Part shown: one piece after another, positions 35,791 through 44,375 of the stretch
Layout: the number at the start of each line of letters is the position of its first letter
How positions within the stretch are numbered: position 1 is the first letter of the stretch
Assembly: GCA_026386955.1 (NCBI GenBank)
Contig: JAPLMQ010000313.1
Span: 1-64,000, forward strand
Direction of reading: 5' to 3'
Length of the DNA: 64,000 nt
Source: Planctomycetota bacterium
GTDB lineage: Bacteria > Planctomycetota > Phycisphaerae > Phycisphaerales > Phycisphaeraceae
Program-made: the position numbers and the translations under genes
The notes under the pieces: model-generated
What the model saw: only the letters and a program-made list of their open reading frames with translations
Told to the model about the DNA's origin: nothing
Database searches by the model: none

Positions 35791-37377
35791 ATGACGACCG
35801 TGACCGCCCCCATCGCCGCCCGCCTCCAGCCCCCCGTGGCCGCGGCCGACGCCTTCGGCTACCTCCCGCGGTCGCGCTGGATGCCCTTGGCCTTCGCCCT
35901 CCCCGCGGCGATCTGCGGCCTCTCCTGGGCCGCCGACGGCGAGACCTCCATCACCGATGCGGGCATGCTCCTCCTCACCGTCCTGTGCATCTTCTACTTC
36001 ATCCTCGAAGTCTTCTGCTTCCCCAAGCGGTTCGGCATCGGCGGCATGCTCGTCTTCGGCGGCACGCTCGTCTGGTTCTGCCACGACTACCTCACCCACT
36101 GGTACGGCACCGACCCCGCCCTCCAGGGCGACGGCTTCACCTCCGCCACCCTTGCCAAGGCCGGGTTCTACTACAGCCTCTGGGTCATGCTCATGACCAT
36201 CGGGCTGCTCGTGCCCGTCCACCGCTGGGCGACCAAGCCGCTCTCGGTCGTCCCCGAGACCGGGTCCGACGGCTTCTACTTCATCATCATCATCGCCTGC
36301 TTCATCCTGGGCCTCTTCCCCTACATGTTCCTCGCCGTCGAGCCCATGCACCTGGCGATCTACCACCAGATGACCGGCGGGCGCAACTTCAGCACCGAAT
36401 GGATCGTCGGCCGGTCGGGCAACGCCAACTACAACTGGGGCGCCTACTTCACGCTCTTCTTCGACGCGGCGATGGGCGGCGTGCAGGTCGCCGCGTTCTA
36501 CGCCTTCTTCTTCCGGGCCAGCCTCGCCCGCAAGCTGGTCTGCTGGGCGATCTGGTTCTTCTGGCTGGCGATGAACGTCGGCACGGGCACCCGCGGGCTG
36601 GTCGTCGCGATGGTCGTGCCGGTGATGGCGATGATCTTCCTGAAATACCAGGCCCGCGCCGCCGCCATGCGGGTCATCGTCAAGCGGGCCTACATCTACA
36701 CCGGCATCGTCGCCCTGCTCCTGCTCCTGCTCGTCCAGATGCAGATCAAGTACCGCAACACCGGGTTCAACAACTTCTCCGTCAACGACGCCGTGGAGAA
36801 CAAGGTCGCGGGCAACATGATGTTCAGCGAGGGGCTCACCGCGATGCAGCTCGTCCCCTCGCAGCACGACTTCTTCTCCGACCTCTTCCCGGGCGCCAAG
36901 TTCATCCTGCCCATCCCCGACCTGGCCTACCGCCTCCTCATCACGCCCATCCCCCGCGCCCTCTGGCACGACAAGCCCATCGCGCCCGACCGCTCCTTCG
37001 CCTGGTACAACCTCATGGTCACCGGCGGCACCGGCGACGGCGTCGAGGGCACCACCTGCTCGGCCAGCGTCGTCGGGCAGTTCTACATGAACTACGGCAT
37101 CTGGGGCGTCATCCAAGGCGGGCTGCTCATGGGCTGGATCATCCGCGTCGTCGAGAAGGGGCTGCAGGAGGCCCAGGGACGACCGATGACCATCATCCTG
37201 AGCCTCGGCGCCGCCGCCTGGCTCTTCCGCTGTTTCCGCACGCTCAACTTCAACAACATCATCGGGCTGATCCTCTTCGCCATGCTCTTGGCCGTGGTCA
37301 GCGCCGCCTACAAGCAGTTCTTCGTCACCGGCGGGTCGAACGAGTCCCCCGGCGGCCTCGTGGACGTGCGCCGGTGA
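35791..37377 (+). CDS. Wzy-like polysaccharide polymerase, polytopic membrane protein
   Basis: A 528-aa protein with about 10-12 hydrophobic segments, e.g. LAFALPAAICGLSWA, LLLTVLCIFYFILEVF, FYFIIIIACFILGLFPYMF, AYIYTGIVALLLLLLVQM and a final pair near 440-510. A large loop carries NVGTGTRGLVVAM and TPIPRALWHDKPIAPD; such R-rich periplasmic loops and the PR-x-W-x-x-K element are seen in O-antigen polymerase-like proteins. It probably joins repeat units of an exopolysaccharide in the inner membrane. Its stop overlaps the GTG start of the glycosyltransferase, so they are coupled. Confidence 0.7.
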   Translation: MTTVTAPIAARLQPPVAAADAFGYLPRSRWMPLAFALPAAICGLSWAADGETSITDAGMLLLTVLCIFYFILEVFCFPKRFGIGGMLVFGGTLVWFCHDYLTHWYGTDPALQGDGFTSATLAKAGFYYSLWVMLMTIGLLVPVHRWATKPLSVVPETGSDGFYFIIIIACFILGLFPYMFLAVEPMHLAIYHQMTGGRNFSTEWIVGRSGNANYNWGAYFTLFFDAAMGGVQVAAFYAFFFRASLARKLVCWAIWFFWLAMNVGTGTRGLVVAMVVPVMAMIFLKYQARAAAMRVIVKRAYIYTGIVALLLLLLVQMQIKYRNTGFNNFSVNDAVENKVAGNMMFSEGLTAMQLVPSQHDFFSDLFPGAKFILPIPDLAYRLLITPIPRALWHDKPIAPDRSFAWYNLMVTGGTGDGVEGTTCSASVVGQFYMNYGIWGVIQGGLLMGWIIRVVEKGLQEAQGRPMTIILSLGAAAWLFRCFRTLNFNNIIGLILFAMLLAVVSAAYKQFFVTGGSNESPGGLVDVRR

Positions 37378-38570
37378 ACTGGATCGTCAGCCAGATCGGC
37401 CGGCGTCAGCACTACGCCATCCCCCGCGCCCTGCTTCGCCGGGGCATGCTCTCCCGCTTCTACACCGACGCCTGGGTCGACGCCTCGCGCCCGCTGCTCG
37501 CCCGCGCGCCCGGCGGGCTCCGCGCCTTGGCGAGCCGGCATCACCCCGAGATGCCCCGCGGCAAGGTCGTCGGCTTCACCGCCCACTCCGTCTACGACGC
37601 GGTCTACGACCGGCTCAAAAACCCCTACGCCACGCCCGCCTCCGCCTCGCTCCGCTACCGCGACCTCGGCCGGCGCTTCGCCCTCGCCACCGCCAGGCAC
37701 ATCCTCGCCCGCAAGTTCGACCCGGCGCAGACCGTCTTCTTCGGCTTCAACACCAGCAGCCTCGAAGTCATCCGCCCGCTCCGCGAGCGAGGCGTGCTCA
37801 CCATCGTCGACCAGATCGACCCCGCGAAGGTCGAGGAGGACCTGCTCATCGCCGAAGGGGAGAAATGGCCGGGATGGGAAGCGACCCCCGGCCGGGCGTC
37901 GGACGAATACTGGGCACGCATGCGCGACGAATGGGCTGCGGCCCACGTGGTCTACGTCAATTCGCTCTGGACCAAGTCGGCCCTGCTCAAGCAGGGCGTC
38001 CCCGCGGAGAAGATCGTCGTCGTCCCCATCGCCTTCGAGGCGCACGGCGCCGGTTCTGATTCCGGGGGCGGCAACGAGCCCGCGCCGGCTTCGCGCGCCG
38101 CCGACCGCGACCGCCCGTTGGTCGTGCTCTGGCTGGGCGCCGTGGTCATCCGCAAGGGCATCCAGTACCTCATCGAGGCCGCCCGCCGGCTCAAGGACGC
38201 CAATATCCGCTTCGAGATCTTCGCCGGGCGGGCCTTCGGCGACCAGGTCGCCGCCGCCTACCGCCAGGCCGACGTCTTTGTCCTCCCCACGCTCTCGGAC
38301 GGCTTCGCCATCACGCAGCTCGAGGCGATGGGCCACGGGTTGCCGGTGGTCACCACGGGGAACTGCGGCGAGGTCGTGGAGGACGGCGTGGACGGGCTGA
38401 TCGTCCCCGCGGGCGACGGCGAAGCCCTCGCCGCGGCGTTCGCCAAGCTCGAGGCCGACCGCCCGCGCATCCGCGAGATGTCGCAGAACGCCTTGAAGAA
38501 GGCGGGTTGCTTCACGCTCGACCGGATCGGCGCGGCGCTGGAGGAGATCGCCCGCACGCGCAAGGTTTGA
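37374..38570 (+). CDS. GT4-family glycosyltransferase
   Basis: A 398-aa GT-B glycosyltransferase starting at GTG 37374 (GTGA overlap with the polymerase stop). The C-terminal nucleotide-sugar domain has VLWLGAVVIRKGIQYLIEAARRL, ADVFVLPTLSDGFAITQLEAMGHGLPVVTT and the E-x7-E-like region. Between FEIF and GRAFGDQ (near 38218) the stretch normally carrying a VGP-type strand and about 20 more residues seems missing, which could be a deletion or lineage variation. It probably adds a sugar to the exopolysaccharide repeat unit at the cytoplasmic face. Confidence 0.82.
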   Translation: MNWIVSQIGRRQHYAIPRALLRRGMLSRFYTDAWVDASRPLLARAPGGLRALASRHHPEMPRGKVVGFTAHSVYDAVYDRLKNPYATPASASLRYRDLGRRFALATARHILARKFDPAQTVFFGFNTSSLEVIRPLRERGVLTIVDQIDPAKVEEDLLIAEGEKWPGWEATPGRASDEYWARMRDEWAAAHVVYVNSLWTKSALLKQGVPAEKIVVVPIAFEAHGAGSDSGGGNEPAPASRAADRDRPLVVLWLGAVVIRKGIQYLIEAARRLKDANIRFEIFAGRAFGDQVAAAYRQADVFVLPTLSDGFAITQLEAMGHGLPVVTTGNCGEVVEDGVDGLIVPAGDGEALAAAFAKLEADRPRIREMSQNALKKAGCFTLDRIGAALEEIARTRKV

Positions 38571-38582
38571 GCGTTCTCGAAA

Positions 38583-38603
38583 CCCAGGCACGCGGTGCCT
38601 GGG
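38583..38603. terminator. bidirectional terminator between convergent genes
   Basis: A perfect 9-bp stem (CCCAGGCAC, 38583-38591, with GTGCCTGGG, 38595-38603) is flanked by GAAA and CTTT, so either strand could use it. It sits 12 bases after the glycosyltransferase and 15 bases from the acyltransferase end. Confidence 0.7.
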
Positions 38604-38618
38604 CTTTGCGGCGCGGGT

Positions 38619-39854
38619 TCAGTTCGGAGCTGTCTGCGGCGCTGAAACCTTCTTCTTGGTCGGGCGCGTGAACGGCCACTCCACCACGAAGTGCGCCAGC
38701 CACGCGAAGAGCAAAATCCCCCCCACGCATGGCAGCAGGTAGCCGAAGTGCTCGGGCAGATGCCCCGTCGGCGACCGGCTCATCAGCCAGCCCGCGAGGA
38801 AGACCAGGATCGGCATGTGGCAGACGTAGAGCGTGTACGACATGTCGCCCAGCGGCTTGAGCACGTGGAGGACCCACAGCGACCCGTCTCGCTGCTGCCA
38901 CGCGAAGCCTGAGGCGATCAACCCCACGAAGCCCAGGGCCCAGCAGGTGTCGGGCAACACCCACGCCACGCTGGCCGGGAGCAACAGGACCAACGGCGCC
39001 AGCGCCGCCATCGGCACGCGGATGCGGCCTGCTTGGATGCGCCCGGCGTAGACCTCCGCGAGCAGCACGCCCATCCACCAGATGCCCATCATCGTCATCA
39101 CCTGTTGGGGCAGCTTCAGCGGCCAATATTCCGGATGCGCGCTGCCCAGCACCAAGGCCGCCATCAGCGCCGTCGCCGCGGGGATCGACCGTCGCGTGAC
39201 CCACCAGAAGAGCGGGAAGAACATGTAGAACCACCACTCGTACATCAGCGACCAGAGCGGGCCGTCGGAGCCGTAGGTCCGCACGTAGACGCCCATCGTG
39301 AAGGCGAGGTTGCCCAGCAGCGTGGTCGCCCGCAGGTCGGGGCCGGGGACCACGGCGTCGGGCGGGGCGAGCGTCGCGTTGATGTTGAGGTAAGGCGTCT
39401 GGGCGGAGTAGATCGCGTAGCCCTTGGCCGCGCCCGCGGAATCGAGCGCGAAGGTCAGCAGGAGCGCCAGCAGCATCGGCGGGTAAAGCCGTTTGGCCCG
39501 GCGGTAGACGTAGCCCACGTAGCCGAACTTCGCCCTGGCCGGGTCGGCCGCGAATTCGCGGGCGTAGCGCAGGTGGATCACGAAGCCCGAGAGGACGAAG
39601 AAGAAGAGCACGCCCTCGTGCCCGTAGCGGAAGGCCGAGAGGGCATAGAAGACCGCCTTGGAGAAGGCCGAATAACGCTCGGGGTGGAGCTGAAAGCCGT
39701 AGGGCGAGCCCTCGTGGAGGAGGTAGCGCGCGTGGTGGAGCAGGACGTAGAAGGCCGCGAGCCCGCGGAGCCCGTCGAGGAAGGCCGTCGGCGACGGCTT
39801 GGGCGGGGTTGGCTTCGATTGGCCTGGATTGGATTGGCTTGGATGGGTGGTCAT
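38619..39854 (-). CDS. acyltransferase 3 family membrane protein (OafA-like)
   Basis: A 411-aa polytopic protein of the acyltransferase-3 family that O-acetylates or otherwise acylates surface sugars. The start region AFLDGLRGLAAFYVLLHHARY holds the conserved H, and FFFVLSGFVIHLRYAREF contains the FVLSGF motif with the basic stretch after it. LWSLMYEWWFYMFFPLFWW matches the family's SL-x-x-E-x-x-FY-x-x-FP block. About ten transmembrane segments are seen. ATG 39854 is preferred. The Pro/Ser-rich N-terminus is encoded by a low-complexity TTGG-rich tract at 39811-39850. Confidence 0.88.
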   Translation of the reverse strand: MTTHPSQSNPGQSKPTPPKPSPTAFLDGLRGLAAFYVLLHHARYLLHEGSPYGFQLHPERYSAFSKAVFYALSAFRYGHEGVLFFFVLSGFVIHLRYAREFAADPARAKFGYVGYVYRRAKRLYPPMLLALLLTFALDSAGAAKGYAIYSAQTPYLNINATLAPPDAVVPGPDLRATTLLGNLAFTMGVYVRTYGSDGPLWSLMYEWWFYMFFPLFWWVTRRSIPAATALMAALVLGSAHPEYWPLKLPQQVMTMMGIWWMGVLLAEVYAGRIQAGRIRVPMAALAPLVLLLPASVAWVLPDTCWALGFVGLIASGFAWQQRDGSLWVLHVLKPLGDMSYTLYVCHMPILVFLAGWLMSRSPTGHLPEHFGYLLPCVGGILLFAWLAHFVVEWPFTRPTKKKVSAPQTAPN

Positions 39855-39900
39855 GCGCCCGGCCGAGTCCTTCGCGAAGCAGGTCGGCCCGCACGCCGCG

Positions 39901-41793
39901 TCATCGCCACCAGTTGGTGGCAGGGTCCACATAACGATCGGTCATCGACCGCATCAGGCCCGATTTGGCCTTGATGTCCCACCACGAAACCATCGGCAGA
40001 ATCTTCTCGCGCATGCAGAACTGCCAGACCGCCTCCGGGGGCTGGCTGGCCCGCACCTGGGCGATCGCGACCATGCCGGGCATCAGCCAGCGCATGATCC
40101 GCACGTCCTCGAGGTTCGTGTAGGGGCCGAAGTCGAGCATGCGCTTCTGTTCGTCATATCGGACCTCGGTGTAGAAGCCCGAGTAGGGCAGCATCACGTC
40201 GACGCCGAACTCGGCGTAGGTGAGGCAGTTCACGCCCTTCTCGCGCATCTTCTGGCGGAGCAGGGCCATGATCCTCACGTCGTCGGGCATGTTGCCGAAG
40301 GTGTCGAGGTAGAAGTCGGTGACGCCCATGTCGATCACCGTGTTGAAGCGGCTCCACATCGCCTCCATCGCCGCGGCGTCGGTCGAGCTGACGCGCCGGG
40401 TGGTGTCCTGCGTCGCCGAGGCGGGCACGACCACGTCGCCCGGGCGCCCGAGCATCCCGACCTTGAGCCCGCGCGACTTCATGCCCGCGATCAGGGCCGG
40501 CACGTTGGCCTTCACCGACGCGGGGAAGACGTCGAAGTCCGGGCGGTACATCGCCCCGCGGGTGTTGAAGCCCTGCATGTCCCAGAAAATGCAGCCCTGG
40601 GCCCCCGCCATCTGCAGCGGGTCGCCCACGCCCGTGAGGAACTGCCTCACGCCCGAGTCGAGGTCGAAGCGCGTCATGTCCGCGGCGAAGCCCAGCGGGT
40701 TCGCGGGCGTGATCCGCTTGTCGGCGCTGGCGGCGCACATCCCCACCGGCCGGGCGTCGCCCGTGTAGAACGCCTGCGGAAACGTCTTGTCGAACTCGGC
40801 CTTGTAGGGCTCGAGCAGGTGCGACCATTCGCCGTTGGCGCTCAGGCGGAGCGTCATGCGCACAACCCCCGCCTGCCCCGCGTCGATGCCCTGGCGGATC
40901 ATGTAGATCAGCCTCCAGCTCTTCGAACCGGTGGTGTCGTAGTTGCCCATGAGGAGCTTGCTGGCCATCGCCGCGTCGAGCGGGACGAAGGCGAGGTTGA
41001 CCGTGCCGCCGCGGAGCATCCACGCGCCGAGTGGGCTGTAATACGACGGATGGGCGATGTCCCACTGGCGCGACTGGAAGTAGGACGGGTGGCGCCGGCT
41101 GACGCGCGTGTCGGCCGGGTTTTCAGGAAGCCGCACCGTCAGCCCCGAGAAGGTCATGTGCTTCAGCGCCTTCCCGTTCGCGCTATGGTTGGTCACCTCG
41201 ACGCGCACGGTCATGTCCTCGCCGCGGGCGACGTAGTCGTACACGGCCTTCACGTCGCGGTGCTCGTGCACGACGCGCCAGGTGTCGTTGCCCAGCGCCT
41301 CGACGGTCGAGCGCAGCACCGGCCCGACGGCGACGGCCTGGGCGTCGGCGGGGAAATACTCCGCCGCGTCGACGAGGCTCCACCCGCCGTCGGCGACGGC
41401 CTGGCCGTTGAGTTGGACCGAGGCGATGCCCGCGGCGGTCACCTCGTAACGCACGGCCGAAACGACGGAGGCCCGCGAGACGGATGCAGCGGCGGGGATG
41501 ATGCTGGCGGAGGCGTTCGTCGGGACCGGGGCGGATTTGTCGGGCGAAGCGGCGGGCATGGTGACGACGATCGGAGCCGGATTGGGGCGCGCTGCTTCAG
41601 GCGCGGTGGGCTGCCGCGCCGTGACCGGCGAAGGCGTCGACCCCGCGGGATCGGGCCACGGAACCACCTCCGGCCTGGAAAAGACCATGGAAACGCAGCC
41701 CGGCAGCGCGGCAAGCGTCGCCAGCAATGCGAACGAGCAGACAAGCACCGAGAGGCCGAGCGTCCGGCGAACGCGGCGGGGGCGATGGGTCAT
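39901..41793 (-). CDS. exported lipoprotein, paralogue A of an unknown glycosidase-like family
   Basis: A 630-aa protein. The lipobox LAALPGC (Cys about 33) predicts a lipoprotein. A Pro/Ala-rich linker follows, then a beta-rich N-terminal domain (YEVTAAGIASVQLNGQ; AVYDYVARGEDMTVRVEV), then a likely TIM-barrel half with QGCIFWDMQGFNTRGAMYRPDFDVFP, GLKVGMLGRPGDVV and MGVTDFYLDTFGNMPDD (about residue 493). D-x-Y-L-D at a barrel strand end recalls GH27/31/36 nucleophile strands, but no family is matched. The next gene upstream is a clear paralogue. It lies in the polysaccharide cluster, so a sugar-processing role is inferred. Confidence 0.7.
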   Translation of the reverse strand: MTHRPRRVRRTLGLSVLVCSFALLATLAALPGCVSMVFSRPEVVPWPDPAGSTPSPVTARQPTAPEAARPNPAPIVVTMPAASPDKSAPVPTNASASIIPAAASVSRASVVSAVRYEVTAAGIASVQLNGQAVADGGWSLVDAAEYFPADAQAVAVGPVLRSTVEALGNDTWRVVHEHRDVKAVYDYVARGEDMTVRVEVTNHSANGKALKHMTFSGLTVRLPENPADTRVSRRHPSYFQSRQWDIAHPSYYSPLGAWMLRGGTVNLAFVPLDAAMASKLLMGNYDTTGSKSWRLIYMIRQGIDAGQAGVVRMTLRLSANGEWSHLLEPYKAEFDKTFPQAFYTGDARPVGMCAASADKRITPANPLGFAADMTRFDLDSGVRQFLTGVGDPLQMAGAQGCIFWDMQGFNTRGAMYRPDFDVFPASVKANVPALIAGMKSRGLKVGMLGRPGDVVVPASATQDTTRRVSSTDAAAMEAMWSRFNTVIDMGVTDFYLDTFGNMPDDVRIMALLRQKMREKGVNCLTYAEFGVDVMLPYSGFYTEVRYDEQKRMLDFGPYTNLEDVRIMRWLMPGMVAIAQVRASQPPEAVWQFCMREKILPMVSWWDIKAKSGLMRSMTDRYVDPATNWWR

Positions 41794-41933
41794 GGCGGCT
41801 TCCTCGGGCGACGGGGCGCGAACGCATGCGCTTCGGTCGACCGGCAAGTTTAGCACCATGGCCATGCGAAGGACGAAATGAATCGGACGGACCATGCTCG
41901 ACCGAAGATCGCCTCAAGCCCCCAAAAGCGCCA

Positions 41934-41964
41934 CCGGCCCGGACAGGGCGTCTGTCCGGGCCGG
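41934..41964 (-). terminator. terminator after paralogue B
   Basis: A perfect 13-bp GC stem (41934-41946 with 41952-41964), read on the minus strand, is followed by TGGCGCTTTT. It lies 77 bases after the stop of the 42041 gene, separating the two paralogues transcriptionally. Confidence 0.7.
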
Positions 41965-42040
41965 GGTCGCATGGTGCTGGGCCGGGCCTCGTGGGCCCGG
42001 AGTGATTTCGCGTGGGTCAGGCGGACTCGATCCTCGCCGC

Positions 42041-44041
42041 TCAGTCGAACAGCGGAGCCACTTCCGCGACCTGGGGCGTGTTGGGCGTCAGGTCCTTCCA
42101 CCAGTTGGTCGTCGGGTCGACGAACTCGGCGGTGATGCTCTTGAGCAGCTCGTTCTTGGCCTTGGCGTCCCAGTAGGGCACCAGGGGAAGGACCTTCTCC
42201 TGGAGGCAGAAGCGGTAGACGTCGGCCGCGGGGCGGTCCGACGCGCGGACCTGGGCCATGGTGATCATGTTGGGCATGAGCCAGCGGAAGATGCGCATGT
42301 CCTCGAGCCCGATGTAGGGGCCGAAGACGAACTGCTGGGCGCCGGTGTCCCAGGAGCACTCGGTGTAGAAGCCGGTGTAGGGGAGCATCACGTCGACGCC
42401 GAACTCGGCGAAGGTCTGGATGTTCTGCCCGGTGGCGTTCAGCTTGGCGCGGATCTGGCGCATGATGTTCACGTCGTCGGGCATGTTGCCGAAGGTGTCG
42501 AGGTAGAAGTCGGTGACGCCCCAGCCGATGACGGTGTTGAAGCGGTTCCACATGGCCGCCATCTGCGCGGAGTCCTTCGAGGAGATGCGCTGGGTGGTGT
42601 CGGTGGTGGGCGAGGCGGGCACGACGATCTCGCCCGGGCGGGCGAGCATGCCCACGCGCAGGCCCTTGGCATTCATGCCGGCGATGAGCTTGGGCACGTT
42701 GGCGGCCACCTCGGGGGGGAAGACGTCGAAGTCCGGGCGGTACATCGCCCCGCGGGGGTTGAAGCCCTGCATGTCCCAGAAGATCACGCCCTGCGCGCCC
42801 GCGGCCTGGAGCCAGGGCGTGTAGTTGTTGAGGTAGGCCCCGACGCCCTTGGTCACGCCCTGGTCAAGGTCGAAGCGCGTGCCCGGGCCGGCGAAGCCGT
42901 GCGGGTTGTCGGGCGTGATGCGCGACATCGCCGAGCAGGCGGTCATGCCCAGCGGGCGGGCGTCGCCTTGGTAGTGCGTCTGCGTGAAGGTCTGCTGGTA
43001 GTCGTTCTTGTACGGCTCGAGCATGTGGGCCCACGCGCCGTTGCTGCTGAAGCGCATGGTCATCTTCACCGTCCGGCTCTCGCCCGCGGGGATGTCCTGG
43101 TCGATCAGGTAGATCAGGCTCCACTTGGTGAAGTCGGTCGCGTCATAGTTCGAGACCAGCACCTTGGGCGTGAAGGGGATGCCCAGCGGGGCGAACGAGA
43201 AGTTCACGGGCCCGGCGCGGAGCATCCAAGCGCCCAGCGGGTTGTAGTACGAGGGATGGGCGATGTCCCACCCGCGCGTGCGGAAATAGGACCAGAAATG
43301 CCGGTCGACGCGCTTGTCGACCGGGACGCTGGGGAACTTCAGGGTCAGGCCCTTGAAGGCCATGTGCTTCATCGGCTTGCCGTCGAGGCTCTGGTTGGCG
43401 ACGTTCGCGGTGACGGTGATGTCCTCGCCGTTGGCGACGTAGTCGTAGACGACCTGCACTTCCTTGAACTTGTGGACGACGCGCCAGGTGGTCGGGCTGG
43501 TCTGCTGGGACGAGACCTGCTGGACGGCCCCGAGCGTGACCGCGCCGGAGTCGGGCGCGAAGTATTCGTTGGAGTCCCAGAACGTCCACCCGCCGGTGGC
43601 GACCGAGAGGCCGTTGAGCTCGACCGCGGCGAGCCCGGCCCCGGTGACGGTGAAATTCACCGAATCGGTCGAGGCCTCGGGCGTGGGGCCGCCGGAGGGG
43701 AGGACGGTCGGGGTCGTGGTGGGCGGCGGGGCGACGACGTTCATGGACGACGGCGGCGCGACGGGGGGAGCGCCGATGACCATCGCCCGCGAGGGGGCGA
43801 TGGGCGGGGCGGCGATGACGACGGCGGCGTTGGCGGCGATGCGCGGGGTGGGCTGCGTCGTGGGGGCGACCGGAGCGTAGTTGCTTTGGCTCTTCACGAA
43901 GGCGGGGCCGGAGCGCAGCGGCGGGTTGGACTGGGCCAACGCCGCGGGTTGCCCCACGAGCGCCAGCGCCACGAGGCCTGCGGCGACCCACCCGGCCTTC
44001 CAGCGCCCCATCGTTCGACTTCGATGATTCTGAATCGCCAT
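42041..44041 (-). CDS. exported protein, paralogue B of the same glycosidase-like family
   Basis: A 666-aa protein with a signal peptide (WKAGWVAAGLVALALVGQPAALAQ) rather than a lipobox, so secreted or periplasmic. A low-complexity Pro/Ala/Thr linker precedes the same domains as its neighbour: VYDYVANGEDITV, GWDIAHPSYYNPLGAWMLRAG, QGVIFWDMQGFNPRGAMYRPDFDVFP and WGVTDFYLDTFGNMPDD (about residue 509). A strong AGGAGG site precedes ATG 44041, unusual in this window, suggesting high translation. The pair arose by duplication, and one copy gained or lost a lipid anchor. Confidence 0.7.
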   Translation of the reverse strand: MAIQNHRSRTMGRWKAGWVAAGLVALALVGQPAALAQSNPPLRSGPAFVKSQSNYAPVAPTTQPTPRIAANAAVVIAAPPIAPSRAMVIGAPPVAPPSSMNVVAPPPTTTPTVLPSGGPTPEASTDSVNFTVTGAGLAAVELNGLSVATGGWTFWDSNEYFAPDSGAVTLGAVQQVSSQQTSPTTWRVVHKFKEVQVVYDYVANGEDITVTANVANQSLDGKPMKHMAFKGLTLKFPSVPVDKRVDRHFWSYFRTRGWDIAHPSYYNPLGAWMLRAGPVNFSFAPLGIPFTPKVLVSNYDATDFTKWSLIYLIDQDIPAGESRTVKMTMRFSSNGAWAHMLEPYKNDYQQTFTQTHYQGDARPLGMTACSAMSRITPDNPHGFAGPGTRFDLDQGVTKGVGAYLNNYTPWLQAAGAQGVIFWDMQGFNPRGAMYRPDFDVFPPEVAANVPKLIAGMNAKGLRVGMLARPGEIVVPASPTTDTTQRISSKDSAQMAAMWNRFNTVIGWGVTDFYLDTFGNMPDDVNIMRQIRAKLNATGQNIQTFAEFGVDVMLPYTGFYTECSWDTGAQQFVFGPYIGLEDMRIFRWLMPNMITMAQVRASDRPAADVYRFCLQEKVLPLVPYWDAKAKNELLKSITAEFVDPTTNWWKDLTPNTPQVAEVAPLFD

Positions 44042-44375
44042 GGTTTCCTCCTGCCGACACAAAGTCCCTGGTCGTCCCTGGTTTGCCTGTCCACAGGCAC
44101 GTCATAGCCAACGATACGGACCGGCGAATTCCCAATCCGCCGACGACAATCTCTCGGTTTCCCCCGATGCCCGGGTCTGCCGAATCGGCGCAACCGGAGC
44201 CGGCGGCGCAACCCGTGCCGGCCGGCGCAGACGGCCACCTGAACCCATGGGATAGGAGTGTGCGGAGGGCGAAATTATCGCGCCGCCGCCGAGAGGCGCT
44301 GTTCGGGCCTGGATGAGGTTGGACAAATTTTTCGGGCTTTGGCGGGAAAAGGCTTGCACCACACCGGCGCGTCGC
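44042..44375. other. intergenic region upstream of paralogue B
   Basis: No gene is seen in 334 bases. It must contain the minus-strand promoter of the 42041 gene; GATAAT read on the minus strand near 44271-44276 is one weak -10 candidate. Confidence 0.35.

Noticed and set aside
39799-41853. 684-codon plus-strand frame opposite paralogue A
   Set aside because: His/Arg/Val-rich antisense shadow without motifs.
41894-44107. 737-codon plus-strand frame opposite paralogue B
   Set aside because: Low-complexity antisense product; the minus-strand gene has a signal peptide, an RBS and a clear paralogue.
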